DNA of 64,000 nt from JACPPO01 sp965262505 (GTDB taxonomy: Bacteria > Acidobacteriota > Vicinamibacteria > Vicinamibacterales > UBA2999). Positions within the stretch are counted from its first letter, which is position 1. Each line of letters starts with the position of its first letter. The translations under genes and the position numbers were made by a program. The stretch covers positions 2,046,001 to 2,110,000 of the forward strand of contig CBDHFM010000030.1 of assembly GCA_965262505.1 (NCBI GenBank), in the 5' to 3' direction. Below the pieces are notes generated by a model that had not been told where the DNA came from, made no database searches, and was given only the letters and a program-made list of their open reading frames with translations. Below are positions 25,303 to 33,706 of the stretch, in pieces.

Positions 25303-25444
25303 CCTCGCTGCGGGTGGCCGCGGGCCGCGGACGGGGCCGCCCCATTCGCGCCGCAGGCGCCTCCCACGTGACAAGTGCTGTTGGCGCCGAGCACGAATGG
25401 GGCTGTCCGCGGTCAGGACCCGCCTGGAGGTTACGAAATCGCCT
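25289..25444. repeat. Family B palindromic repeat, copy 2 (best-preserved)
   Basis: The element is 156 bp between TTAG (25285-25288) and CTAG (25445-25448). The ends are inverted: AGGCGATTTCATGACCTCG at the left and AGGCGATTTCGTAACCTCC read inward from the right. The arms continue with CCGCGGACGGGGCCGCCCC and its counterpart GACCGCGGACAGCCCCATTC, so a transcript would fold into a long imperfect hairpin. It lies between the converging lipB and CNNM genes and supplies the lipB stop; the CNNM stop is 7 bp away. Confidence 0.8.
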
Positions 25445-25451
25445 CTAGTAA

Positions 25452-26765
25452 TCAGTGCGGGCCATCAGGACCCGCTATGAGACGGATGACCGCATCCGCG
25501 ACGCCGCGGCCGGCCGTGGCCGTCACGTCGATGCGCACGTTTTTCCAGGCAACCGAATCGCCCACTACGGCGGGCCGGCCAAGTAGCATCAGGACGAGCC
25601 CGCTGATCGTCGTCACCTTGGGGTGGTCCAGCGTGCACCCGAGCGCTGCTCCAGCTTCCTCGAGGCGGACGGTCCCGCGCACCTGCAGGCGGCCCGGTGC
25701 CTCCAGCACGATCGACGTCCGGCCCTGACCCTCCTCGATGTCTCCAACGACCTCCTCGAAGAGGTCCTCCATCGTGACGAGCCCGGCTGTCCCGCCATGC
25801 TGATCCATGACCACCGCCATCTGCGCGCGGTAGCGCCGCATCACGGCGAGTACCTCGTCGAGCGGAGCCGGTCCCGGTACGTAGGGCAGCGGTCGGGCGT
25901 CGTGGGCGGTGACCGGTGTCTTCGCCACGAGATGCCGCAGAGCCTTTTTGATGTGAAGGCTGCCGATGATGTTGTCCAGATCGCCCTCGAAAACCGGATA
26001 CCGCGTGTGAGGACTGGCCTGGACGATTGCACTCAACTCGTCTGGCGTCGTGCCCACCCTGATACCGGCGAGCATGACGCGCGGCACCATGGCCTCGCCT
26101 GCGGTGAGGTCGCCGAACTCGAAGAGTTCGCGGAGAATCTGGCCTGACTCTCCGCGGAGCATCCCGCCTTCCTGGCTTCTCTCGACGATGTATTGAAGCT
26201 CTGCCGTCGAGTGATACCGCTCGGTCTCGACCTCGTGCCGGCGTACGCCGATCAAGCGTAGCAGCCCGTTGCCGGTCGCGTTCAACCCGACGATGACCGG
26301 CAGCAACGCCGTCTCGAGCGCCAGTATGAATGGCGATACATACAGCGCCGTACTCGCGGCCCGCTGGAGCGCCAGCGCCTTGGGGACCATTTCCCCGAGA
26401 ACGATGTGCAGGTAGGTCAGCACCGACAGGGCGACGCCGCTCGCCACCGCATGCGCGGCGATCCAACGGCCCTCGAACGGTTCCAGGCGCAAGGCTATCC
26501 ACTCAGCCAGCACGTACTCTCCGTACATGCCCAGCCCGAGGCTTGCGACGGAAATGCCGACCTGGGTCGTGGCGATGTAGCGGTCCTGCCGCTTCGGATC
26601 TTCGAGGATGCGTACCACACGCCGCGCCAGGCGGCTACCCTGGGCGGCCTGATGTTCGATGCTCGCCCGCGGCGCGCCGACGATCGCGAACTCCGCGGCC
26701 ACGAACAGGCCGTTGGCAATCACCAGGAGAAGGACGACGCCAAGCGCGATGAGCAGCTCGGTCAT
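25452..26765 (-). CDS. CorC/HlyC-CNNM family membrane protein
   Basis: The 437-residue protein has an N-terminal DUF21 (CNNM) membrane domain with about four helices (IANGLFVAAEFAIVGAPRAS, TQVGISVASLGLGMYGE, HIVLGEMVPKALALQ). Two CBS domains follow (about 205-330, with MVPRVMLAGI, HTRYPVFEGDLDNIIGSLH and DQHGGTAGLVTMEDLFEEVVG) and then a CorC_HlyC domain. Such proteins are linked to Mg2+ and Co2+ transport. ATG 26765 overlaps the stop of the preceding gene as ATGA, so the two paralogues are translationally coupled. Confidence 0.9.
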   Translation of the reverse strand: MTELLIALGVVLLLVIANGLFVAAEFAIVGAPRASIEHQAAQGSRLARRVVRILEDPKRQDRYIATTQVGISVASLGLGMYGEYVLAEWIALRLEPFEGRWIAAHAVASGVALSVLTYLHIVLGEMVPKALALQRAASTALYVSPFILALETALLPVIVGLNATGNGLLRLIGVRRHEVETERYHSTAELQYIVERSQEGGMLRGESGQILRELFEFGDLTAGEAMVPRVMLAGIRVGTTPDELSAIVQASPHTRYPVFEGDLDNIIGSLHIKKALRHLVAKTPVTAHDARPLPYVPGPAPLDEVLAVMRRYRAQMAVVMDQHGGTAGLVTMEDLFEEVVGDIEEGQGRTSIVLEAPGRLQVRGTVRLEEAGAALGCTLDHPKVTTISGLVLMLLGRPAVVGDSVAWKNVRIDVTATAGRGVADAVIRLIAGPDGPH

Positions 26766-28081
26766 TCCTCCCTTCCGGTTTCTTCCGGGGCGACCCGGCG
26801 TGCCAGGGCGGAATCCAGCGCGTGGCGGGCGACCCGTTCGACCTCGAACTCGTAACTGCCGACAGTCGCGCGTTCGCCCGGAACGGGCAGATGGCCGAGG
26901 GCGGCGGTTACGAGTCCACCCACGGTGGTCGCCTCGGTTTCCCACTCGGTGCCGAGCAGCGCCGCCGCATCGTCAACCGTCATCGTTCCTGGGACGCGGA
27001 CTCTGCCGTCTGGCAGCGCTTCGGCGACCGGATCCCCGGCCTTGAACTCGTCACCGACGTCGCCGAGGAGTTCCGACAAGACGTCTTCCAGGGTCAGTAA
27101 CCCCGCGGTTCCGCCAGACTCATCGACCACGAGCGCCTGATGCGAGCGCCGTGCCCGCAACTCGCGCAGGGCGAGGTCGGCCGCTACGCTCTCGTGCACG
27201 CTGGCAATCGGCCGCAGCAGCTGTGCGAGCGTGGCCTCCTGTCCGCCGCCGACCCGCCAGCGGACGAGGTCCTTCGTGTGCAGCACGCCGACGACGTCGT
27301 CGATCGAGTCGCGATAGACAGGCAGCCGCGAGAAGGGGCTCTGCGCGACGACGCCGATGACATCGCTGAGCCGGGTGTTGATATCGAGCGCCGAAATCTT
27401 GCGTCTGGGCACCATCAGCTGCTTCGCCGGGCGCAGGTTCAGCCGCAGCGCGCGCTGGAGGCGGCGGTGCTCGTCTGGCTCGAGGAGACCGCCGTCGCGG
27501 CTTTCGGCGATCAGAAGCTCGATTTCATCTGGTGAATGAATATGGCGATGGGTCTGCGAGGGCGATCCAAGGAGCCGAAGCAGGAGAAGGCCCGTGCCGT
27601 TGAGCCACCTGATGAAGGGCCGGTACAACCAGAGCGACGGCACCATCGGCACCAAGGTATAGAGGGCCGTCTGCGTCGGGTATTGGAGCGCGAGCGACTT
27701 CGGCACCAGCTCGGCGAAGATGACCTGCGCGACGGTCAGTGCGAGGAGTACCGCGACCGCGGATATCGACTGCGCCGCCACATCCTGCAGGCCGCCAAAC
27801 CGGCCGAAGAACGGCGCCAGTTCGACGGCAATTGTCCGCTGGGCGTACGCGCCCAGCACGAGGCTGGTGAGGGTGATGCCGATTTGGCACGCGGCGATAT
27901 AGCGGTCAAGCGCGGCGGGCGACTCGATCAGCGGCAACAGCCACGCTGCGAGCGGGTTTCCCTCCGATGCCAGCTGTTGGACCCGGCTGCGTCGGACGCT
28001 CACCGCCGCGAATTCGGCGCCGACGTACACAGCGTTGATCACGAGCAACGCCGCGATGATGAGGATGGCCGAGAGGATCAC
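26762..28081 (-). CDS. CorC/HlyC-CNNM family membrane protein, paralogue
   Basis: This 439-residue protein has the same order as its neighbour: a DUF21 membrane domain (INAVYVGAEFAAVSVRRSRV, CQIGITLTSLVLGAYAQ, QVIFAELVPKSLALQYP), two CBS domains (MVPRRKISALDI, FSRLPVYRDSIDDVVGVLH, DESGGTAGLLTLEDVLSELLG) and a C-terminal CorC_HlyC domain. It starts at GTG 28081, directly after the TGA of the M28 peptidase gene. The two paralogues may form a heteromeric transporter, but that is inference. Confidence 0.9.
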   Translation of the reverse strand: MILSAILIIAALLVINAVYVGAEFAAVSVRRSRVQQLASEGNPLAAWLLPLIESPAALDRYIAACQIGITLTSLVLGAYAQRTIAVELAPFFGRFGGLQDVAAQSISAVAVLLALTVAQVIFAELVPKSLALQYPTQTALYTLVPMVPSLWLYRPFIRWLNGTGLLLLRLLGSPSQTHRHIHSPDEIELLIAESRDGGLLEPDEHRRLQRALRLNLRPAKQLMVPRRKISALDINTRLSDVIGVVAQSPFSRLPVYRDSIDDVVGVLHTKDLVRWRVGGGQEATLAQLLRPIASVHESVAADLALRELRARRSHQALVVDESGGTAGLLTLEDVLSELLGDVGDEFKAGDPVAEALPDGRVRVPGTMTVDDAAALLGTEWETEATTVGGLVTAALGHLPVPGERATVGSYEFEVERVARHALDSALARRVAPEETGREE

Positions 28082-29611
28082 TCAGCGCGTGCCGAATTGA
28101 GGCCGGTCCTGCCGTGCGGCGATGCGCGCCGCCAGCTCCAACGCAAGCGTCGCCACGCGGGCGGTTCCCCCCAAGTCGACGCGGTCCCAGTCGTCGCTCG
28201 GGCGATGGTAGTCATCGTGGAAGCCCGTGAAGAAATGAAGCGCGGGTATACGCTTGTCGACGAACGAGGAGTCGTCGCTGCGTCCCGCGCCAGGGCCGCC
28301 CCGTCGCACGTCGATATCGGCGATTCGGGCAGCCGCGTCGATATCCGCCCTGAGCGTGGGTGCCGTGTCCATGCCGCCAAGCTCCACTCGGCCACCGGAT
28401 CGGCCGATCATGTCGAGGTTCAGCATCGCGACCGTGTCGGCCAGCGGCATGGCGGGAGCGCTTGCATAGTGCTTTGAGCCGAGTAAGCCTCGCTCCTCGC
28501 CCGCGAACGCCACGAAGACAAGAGAGCGAGGAAAGCGCGACCGATCGGTCGCCGCGGACCGTGCGATCTCAATCAGCGCGGCAATCCCCGACGCGTTGTC
28601 GTCGGCACCGTTGTGAATCTCACCGGTGCGATCGGGAGCGCTGGAAAAGCGGCCGCCAAGGCCAACATGGTCGTAATGTGCGCCGAGGACCACGGCCTCG
28701 TCACCCCTGCCACCATCCGATCCATCAAGAATGCCGACGACGTTGCGCACCGTCCGGCGGTTCAGCGAAAGACGTTGTGTATAGTCGATCGTGGCGCCTT
28801 CGAGCGCGCGTGGTCGCGGCATCAGATCGCGATCGATCATGGCGGCGACACTGTCGAGATCCCAGGCCCGCAGCAGCGGAGCCATCCGCTCGCGGCTGAT
28901 GCGCAGGACCGGAATCTGGCGATCGGCGGCATCCGACTCGATCGTGAAGAGTGTGTAATCAGCCTGATCGACACGATGAGTGGGGTCCGACACGACGAGC
29001 AGGGCCAGCGCGCCACGGCTGCGCGCCGCTCGCGCCTTGCTGTTCAGGGTGGTCTCTCGAAGGGACCGCGCGCCATTGAGGCGACTGTTGCGCAGGTTCT
29101 CCTGCGGTTCGTGCGAGAAGATGAGCGCCACCTTGCCTGCGACATCCAGGCCGGCGTAGTCGTCGTAATCGCGCTCAGGAGCGGAGATGCCGTATCCGGC
29201 GAACACAACGGGAACGCCCTTCAGATCCCTCCGGGCTGAGGACGTTTCGTCCGTGGGGCTGGCGGCGAGCGGGAAATACGATTCGCCGAGAGACAATCTG
29301 ACTGATCGGGCGCCGGCTCGCACCACAAGGCTGTTGCCTTCGCCGATGCTGAGGCCTGCCGATAGCTCGAACGGCTGAAACCACTCACCGTTCGGCCCGC
29401 CAGGCTGGAGGCCGGCCGCCTTGAATTGCGCCGCGATGTAGTCGGCGGCCCGTTCGAGCCCCACGCTTCCGTTGCCGCGTCCCCGCAGGTCATCGGAGGC
29501 CAGGAACTGGATATGGCCGAGCAGCGCGGCCGGCGCGATCGGCGTCGCTGCCACGCCGATGGCGCCCCCGAACAACCCCACCAGCAGCACCGAGCGAAGA
29601 AACCCCCGCAT
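28082..29611 (-). CDS. Exported M28-family zinc metallopeptidase
   Basis: The 509-residue protein has a signal peptide, a PA-type insert (about 120-270) and an M28 aminopeptidase domain. The two-zinc ligands are visible in order: GAHYDHVG, NGADDNASG, the catalytic pair in FAGEERGLLGSKHY, NLDMIGR, and the final His in HDDYHRPSDDWD. It probably trims peptides in the periplasm. It lies 14 bp after the malate-dehydrogenase-like gene and directly before the two CNNM genes, so the four probably form one operon. Confidence 0.92.
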   Translation of the reverse strand: MRGFLRSVLLVGLFGGAIGVAATPIAPAALLGHIQFLASDDLRGRGNGSVGLERAADYIAAQFKAAGLQPGGPNGEWFQPFELSAGLSIGEGNSLVVRAGARSVRLSLGESYFPLAASPTDETSSARRDLKGVPVVFAGYGISAPERDYDDYAGLDVAGKVALIFSHEPQENLRNSRLNGARSLRETTLNSKARAARSRGALALLVVSDPTHRVDQADYTLFTIESDAADRQIPVLRISRERMAPLLRAWDLDSVAAMIDRDLMPRPRALEGATIDYTQRLSLNRRTVRNVVGILDGSDGGRGDEAVVLGAHYDHVGLGGRFSSAPDRTGEIHNGADDNASGIAALIEIARSAATDRSRFPRSLVFVAFAGEERGLLGSKHYASAPAMPLADTVAMLNLDMIGRSGGRVELGGMDTAPTLRADIDAAARIADIDVRRGGPGAGRSDDSSFVDKRIPALHFFTGFHDDYHRPSDDWDRVDLGGTARVATLALELAARIAARQDRPQFGTR

Positions 29612-29625
29612 GCCTCGATCGTAAC

Positions 29626-30474
29626 CTACCCGCCCAGTGCGGTTTGAAGTTGTACGTGCTCGCGTGTGCTGAGCTCAGGGACGCGCGTTTGCACGATGCC
29701 GGGCGCAGCCAGCCGGGCGGGGAGGGCGCCGGCGCGGTGCCGCACACCGAATTCGCCCTCGAGCTGCGTCAGGACGCTGAACGATCGTCTCGAGTTGGAC
29801 AGGATGGCATCAGTCACGCGTGCGGCGGCGGCGCCGAGCGCATAGGGCCCTGGCGGCCAGAGGCGGGCCGCCAAGGCCTCGATTCGCACGAGCTGAACCT
29901 GCGACAGCACGCGCTGCAGAGCGTATCCCCCGATCGAGGCGTCGCTCCACGGGACGACGAATCCGGCCGGCGGCGTGCCGAGTACCGTCAGCATGACTTC
30001 GCTCGGGGAGCAGCCGGACTCCATCGCAACGATGGCCGTGACGGCCGACGCGAGGGCTTCAGGGGAGGAGCCGATGAGCCGCTCCCGGCGGATGCGCGCT
30101 TCCTCCGCCGCCCGGCTGAGCAATTCGACCTGCGACGCGCCGGCAAACACGACGGGGGCGTCTCCGAGGCAGGGCGCGATCCGCGTCAACATCGCCAGCC
30201 CTTCTTCACCCTGCCATTCGCCGGCGCGCGCGCCGAACCGATCCGCGACCACGCAGACTGTGCAGCCGACCAGCCGGCTCTCATCGCCGGTGCCGTCAAG
30301 ACGCGTGTGAAACCCGCCGACGGCGCCCGCCTGCTGAATGTCGAGCGCCTTTCCCGTCGCTGCATCGGCGACGGCATCCACGAGCCACACGCGGCTAACC
30401 TGGTCACGAGACGCGAGTGCTTGCGCGGTCGCACCGCCAATGTCGCCCGCGCCGACGATCGCTACCGTTGTCAT
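29626..30474 (-). CDS. Malate/lactate dehydrogenase-like protein lacking catalytic residues
   Basis: The 282-residue protein has the NAD-binding start VAIVGAGDIGGATAQALASR and VWLVDAVADAATGKALDIQQ of malate dehydrogenases, and the overall length fits. The active site is altered. The substrate loop reads DRFGARAGEW rather than RKPGM-R, the asparagine of the N-P-x-D step is missing (FAGASQVE), and the catalytic His motif GGHGDTMVP is replaced by LGTPPAGFVVP. It is therefore unlikely to be a normal dehydrogenase and may be a binding or regulatory relative. It is first in the run with the M28 and CNNM genes, divergent from the SDR gene. Confidence 0.7.
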   Translation of the reverse strand: MTTVAIVGAGDIGGATAQALASRDQVSRVWLVDAVADAATGKALDIQQAGAVGGFHTRLDGTGDESRLVGCTVCVVADRFGARAGEWQGEEGLAMLTRIAPCLGDAPVVFAGASQVELLSRAAEEARIRRERLIGSSPEALASAVTAIVAMESGCSPSEVMLTVLGTPPAGFVVPWSDASIGGYALQRVLSQVQLVRIEALAARLWPPGPYALGAAAARVTDAILSNSRRSFSVLTQLEGEFGVRHRAGALPARLAAPGIVQTRVPELSTREHVQLQTALGG

Positions 30475-30546
30475 CTTGCGAAACGTTCAGGGACCGGCCC
30501 CCGGCTTGCGCGGTGGGGTGCCTCGGCGCGTGTATTGTAGTAGGCC

Positions 30547-31272
30547 ATGAAGATGTTTACAGGGAAAGTCGCCTTCGTCACTGGCGGTTCTCGTGGAATC
30601 GGCCTGGCCGTTTCGCGCGCGCTGGTCGAGCGTGGTGCACGGGTGGCGATTACCGCTACCTCCGATGCATCCCTCCAGACGGGCACCGCCGCGCTGAAAG
30701 AGGTGTCGGACACAGCGGCCGTCCTGCCAATCCGCGCCGATGTGCGGCGTCATGACCAGGTGGAACAAGCGATCGATACAGCGGTCCGGCATTTTGGGCG
30801 CCTCGATGTGCTTGTGAACAATGCGGGAGTCGGCCTGTTCCGCCCCGTCGCCGACATGACGGTCGAGGAGTGGCACCGCGTCATCGACACGAATGTGAAC
30901 GGAGTGTTCTACGCTTCCCATGCGGCGCTGCCGCGCCTGCGGGCGGGTGGCGGCGGGTGGATCATCAATGTCAGCAGCCTCGCCGGCGTCAATGCGTTTC
31001 CTGAGGGGGCGGCCTATTGCGCCTCGAAGGCGGCTCTCAACGCCTTCAGCGAGTCGCTCATGCAGGAGGTGAGACATGACGGCATCCGTGTCGCCTACGT
31101 CATGCCAGGGTCGGTGCGCACCGACTTCATGGGAACGCCGGGGAACGACGACGAGTGGAAGCTGGCTCCCGACGATGTCGCGCAGGTTGTCGTCGATCTC
31201 ATTGCTCATCCGTCCCGGAGCCTGCCGAGCCGCGTCGAGATACGGCCGGCGCGGCCGCCGAGGAAGCGTTGA
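30547..31272 (+). CDS. Short-chain dehydrogenase/reductase
   Basis: The 241-residue protein is a classical SDR: cofactor loop VTGGSRGIGLAVSRAL, NNAGVG, catalytic Ser in INVSSLAGV, and YCASK with the Tyr-Lys pair, followed by PGSVRTDF. The absence of an Asp at the end of the second strand (ITATSDAS) favours NADPH. The substrate is unknown; the general form resembles 3-oxoacyl reductases. It is transcribed away from the malate-dehydrogenase-like gene, and the pseudokinase gene follows 62 bp later. Confidence 0.87.
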   Translation: MKMFTGKVAFVTGGSRGIGLAVSRALVERGARVAITATSDASLQTGTAALKEVSDTAAVLPIRADVRRHDQVEQAIDTAVRHFGRLDVLVNNAGVGLFRPVADMTVEEWHRVIDTNVNGVFYASHAALPRLRAGGGGWIINVSSLAGVNAFPEGAAYCASKAALNAFSESLMQEVRHDGIRVAYVMPGSVRTDFMGTPGNDDEWKLAPDDVAQVVVDLIAHPSRSLPSRVEIRPARPPRKR

Positions 31273-31334
31273 GAGGGCGCGATCGAGCTGGAGCGCTCGG
31301 GATGAACACGGGATGAACGCTGGATGAACACCTG

Positions 31335-32252
31335 ATGTCCGCGTCCGTTCCGCCGCCGATTGGCGTCGTAGCCCATTACAACCTGCTCGAGCGTCTCGAG
31401 CTCGCCGGACCCGGCGAGCTCTTTCGCGCACGCGACACACACCACGGGCGTACGGTCGCGGTGCGGGTACTGCCGCCCGAGTTCGCGCGAGATGCTGACG
31501 CCGTGGCGCTTCTCATGGAGCAAGCTCGATCGCTCGCCGCGCTCTCACACCCGAATCTCACGGCGCTGTTCGACGCTGGTGAGCACGACGGCCGCGTCTA
31601 CGTTGTCTTCGAGTTCCTGAACGGACAGTCCCTGCGCGCCGAAATGGGGGGGCGGCCGATGAACGTGCGCCGCGCGATCGAGCTTGCCATCCAGATGGCC
31701 GACGCTGTCGCCGATGCCCACGCCGCCGGATTCGTGGGCGGCGGCTTCAGCCCAGAGTCCACCGTGATCACGTCAAAGGGCAGTGCCAAGATTCCGGTAT
31801 TCGATCTGGCGGCGCGCTCCCGGGTCGACCAGGACGCCGCGGGAGTGCGCCATTCCGACTACGACTCGCCCGAAGAGGCGAGCGGCGACCGCGCCGACGA
31901 GCGCTCCGACATCTACTCGGTTGGCGCGGTTCTGTACGAGATGTTGACGACCCGCCGGCCGCTGCATCGGGGCTCCGCAGCCCCCAGCGCGTCCAACCGA
32001 AATGTCCCCGCCGAGGTCGACGAGATCGTCCTGAAGGCGGTGGCGCCGAACGCCGCCTTGCGTTTTCAGGACGCGGCGACGCTGGTGGCGGAGCTCAGGA
32101 TCGTGGCCGCGATCCTCGACGTTCGCGGCGGAGCGGGAGACGCAGGCGGGCGCCGGGAGGAGCCGATGACAAGCGTCGGTCGGGTGCTGATCATGACCAC
32201 CGTTATCCTTCTGGGTCTGGGTCTGCTGGCCTGGTGGTTCGCGGCGCGCTGA
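31335..32252 (+). CDS. Membrane-anchored Ser/Thr kinase-like pseudokinase
   Basis: The first about 250 residues follow the bacterial Hanks-type kinase fold (RARDTHHGRTVAVRVLPPEF, LSHPNLTALFDAGEHDGRVYVVFEFLNG, ERSDIYSVGAVLYEMLTTRRP). Key residues are missing: the ATP-anchoring Lys of V-A-x-K is Arg (VAVRV), the HRDLKPEN loop reads FVGGGFSPEST, and DFG reads FDLAA. Residues about 283-305 form a C-terminal membrane helix. It may act as a scaffold or sensor. Its last 50 bp overlap the convergent receiver-like gene. Confidence 0.82.
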   Translation: MSASVPPPIGVVAHYNLLERLELAGPGELFRARDTHHGRTVAVRVLPPEFARDADAVALLMEQARSLAALSHPNLTALFDAGEHDGRVYVVFEFLNGQSLRAEMGGRPMNVRRAIELAIQMADAVADAHAAGFVGGGFSPESTVITSKGSAKIPVFDLAARSRVDQDAAGVRHSDYDSPEEASGDRADERSDIYSVGAVLYEMLTTRRPLHRGSAAPSASNRNVPAEVDEIVLKAVAPNAALRFQDAATLVAELRIVAAILDVRGGAGDAGGRREEPMTSVGRVLIMTTVILLGLGLLAWWFAAR

Positions 32253-32589
32253 GAATCTGCCCGAGCCGCTCTGAGAACGCGGAGCGGGCGAGGATCTCGT
32301 CAATCCCCGCACCGCGCGCGGCGTCGATGACATCCGTCTGGACGTGGGACACGTAGCCGAGCGTGCGGATGTCTCTCAGCCCGGGGTCAGCTTTCATCTG
32401 GGCGATAACCTCGAGCGGCCGAAGCTTCGCGCTGTTCAAGTCGAAGATGACGAGCGACGGCCGTTTCTCGCGGATGCGGGGCAGGACCATCTCCGGCGAC
32501 CGCTCGAAGAACACGGGCGCCGCGAGCGCTTTGGCGGCGGTTGAGATCTTCACCGAGAAGATCAGGTCATCCACGATACAGAGGACCAT
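32203..32589 (-). CDS. Response-regulator receiver-like protein
   Basis: The 128-residue protein from ATG 32589 has the shape of a CheY-type receiver: LCIVDDLIFSVKI at strand 1, VIFDLNSAKLRPLEVIAQM with a candidate phospho-Asp at strand 3, and TLGYVSHVQTDV in the strand 4 region. The conserved Lys of strand 5 was not found (the region reads DEILARSAFSERL), so phosphorylation is doubtful. No output domain is attached. It overlaps the 3' end of the pseudokinase gene tail to tail, and its start is 20 bp from the divergent MBL gene. Confidence 0.65.
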   Translation of the reverse strand: MVLCIVDDLIFSVKISTAAKALAAPVFFERSPEMVLPRIREKRPSLVIFDLNSAKLRPLEVIAQMKADPGLRDIRTLGYVSHVQTDVIDAARGAGIDEILARSAFSERLGQILSAPRTTRPADPDPEG

Positions 32590-32609
32590 GTTGATACGAT
32601 TGTAGTGGA

Positions 32610-33275
32610 ATGATCGTCGAAGTCCGGGCCGTCCCACCGTTCCACAAGAACGGATTTGTCGTCGGCTGCGAGCGCACCGGCGAAGCCGTCGTCATCGACC
32701 CGGGTGACGAAGCCGACGAACTGCTGGACGCGGTTCGGGATCACGGTCTCGAGGTGGTGCACATCCTGCTGACGCACGCGCACATCGATCACATTTCTGG
32801 TGTCGCACTCGTCAAGAACGCGCTCAACGCCGCCGTCTATCTTCATAAGGACGATCTGCCGCTGTACGAGCACGCGGTCGAGCAGGGGCAGATGTTCGGC
32901 ATCACGGCCCGGCAGCCGCCACCAGTCAACGTCTTTTACGACATGAGTCCGATCTGCTTTGGAGATTACGAGGCCCGGGTGCACCACACGCCAGGCCACT
33001 GCCCGGGCGGTGTCTGTCTTCAGATTGGACAGAAGGGCGAGGCCGGCACGCAACTGTTCGTGGGCGATACGCTGTTTGCGGGTTCTGTAGGGCGCACCGA
33101 CCTGCCTGGCGGTAACCACGACATCCTGATGCGATCGATCACCGGCGTCCTGTTCACGCTTGGCGACGCGGCCACCCTCCACCCCGGGCATGGCCCCGAC
33201 ACCACGATCGGACACGAGCGACGGACGAATCCGTTTGTGCTCGAGTACCTTTCGAGGAATCCAAGAACGACTTGA
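32610..33275 (+). CDS. Metallo-beta-lactamase fold hydrolase (glyoxalase II-like)
   Basis: The 221-residue protein has the zinc motif LLTHAHIDHISG, a further His in VHHTPGHCPGG, Asp in LFVGDTLFAGSVGRTDL and His in LHPGHGPDT, which together form a binuclear metal site. The layout is that of small glyoxalase II-like hydrolases acting on thioesters. It lacks the C-terminal substrate domain of true GloB, so substrate is uncertain. It starts 20 bp from the divergent receiver-like gene. Confidence 0.9.
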   Translation: MIVEVRAVPPFHKNGFVVGCERTGEAVVIDPGDEADELLDAVRDHGLEVVHILLTHAHIDHISGVALVKNALNAAVYLHKDDLPLYEHAVEQGQMFGITARQPPPVNVFYDMSPICFGDYEARVHHTPGHCPGGVCLQIGQKGEAGTQLFVGDTLFAGSVGRTDLPGGNHDILMRSITGVLFTLGDAATLHPGHGPDTTIGHERRTNPFVLEYLSRNPRTT

Positions 33276-33370
33276 ACCACGAAGCGCGCGAAGGCATGCC
33301 CTCTGCGAAACGCCCCGCTATTGTGGCCTTCGTGTTCTTCGTGGCTGATGCGTCTTCGTGGCCTTCGTGG
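33274..33370. terminator. Inverted ACCACGAAG/CTTCGTGGT repeats between convergent genes
   Basis: Between the stops of the MBL and FHA genes lies GAACCACGAAGCGCGCGAAGGC, answered by GCCTTCGTGTTCTTCGTGG and then CTTCGTGGCCTTCGTGG. The arms can pair into stem-loops. The position between two convergent genes suggests a two-way transcription terminator; no long T run was seen. Confidence 0.5.
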
Positions 33371-33670
33371 TCAGTCCGCGTCGCGCAACGCGACGAGCTC
33401 TACGCGTCCGACGCCGAGCCGATCTCCCGACGCCAATCGCCCAGTCTGGACCCGCTCCCCGTTGATGAAGGTGCCGTTGGTGCTGTCGAGATCCCGCACC
33501 TCGAGGCTGCCGTCGGCGAGCGCCGTGAGCCTGCAGTGGACCCGGGAGATCAGGGGGGCGTCGACGATGAAGTCGGCGCCTGTGGCGCGTCCGATCGTTC
33601 GCACGCCGCCCGGCAGAATGCGAAACGTGTTTTCAGGCTCGCCCTCGGCAGCGGTTCGCAGAATCCACAT
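33371..33670 (-). CDS. FHA domain protein
   Basis: The 99-residue protein is a single FHA domain with the phosphothreonine-binding residues in place: RTIGRATGADF, ISRVHCRL and DLDSTNGTFINGERV. It would bind phosphothreonine peptides made by a Ser/Thr kinase. The kinase-like protein 1.1 kb away lacks catalytic residues, so the true kinase must lie elsewhere. It follows the transglycosylase gene on the same strand after 36 bp. Confidence 0.9.
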   Translation of the reverse strand: MWILRTAAEGEPENTFRILPGGVRTIGRATGADFIVDAPLISRVHCRLTALADGSLEVRDLDSTNGTFINGERVQTGRLASGDRLGVGRVELVALRDAD

Positions 33671-33706
33671 ATTCAGGCCTGACCATCAGCCGGCGGGTCA
33701 GGATGC

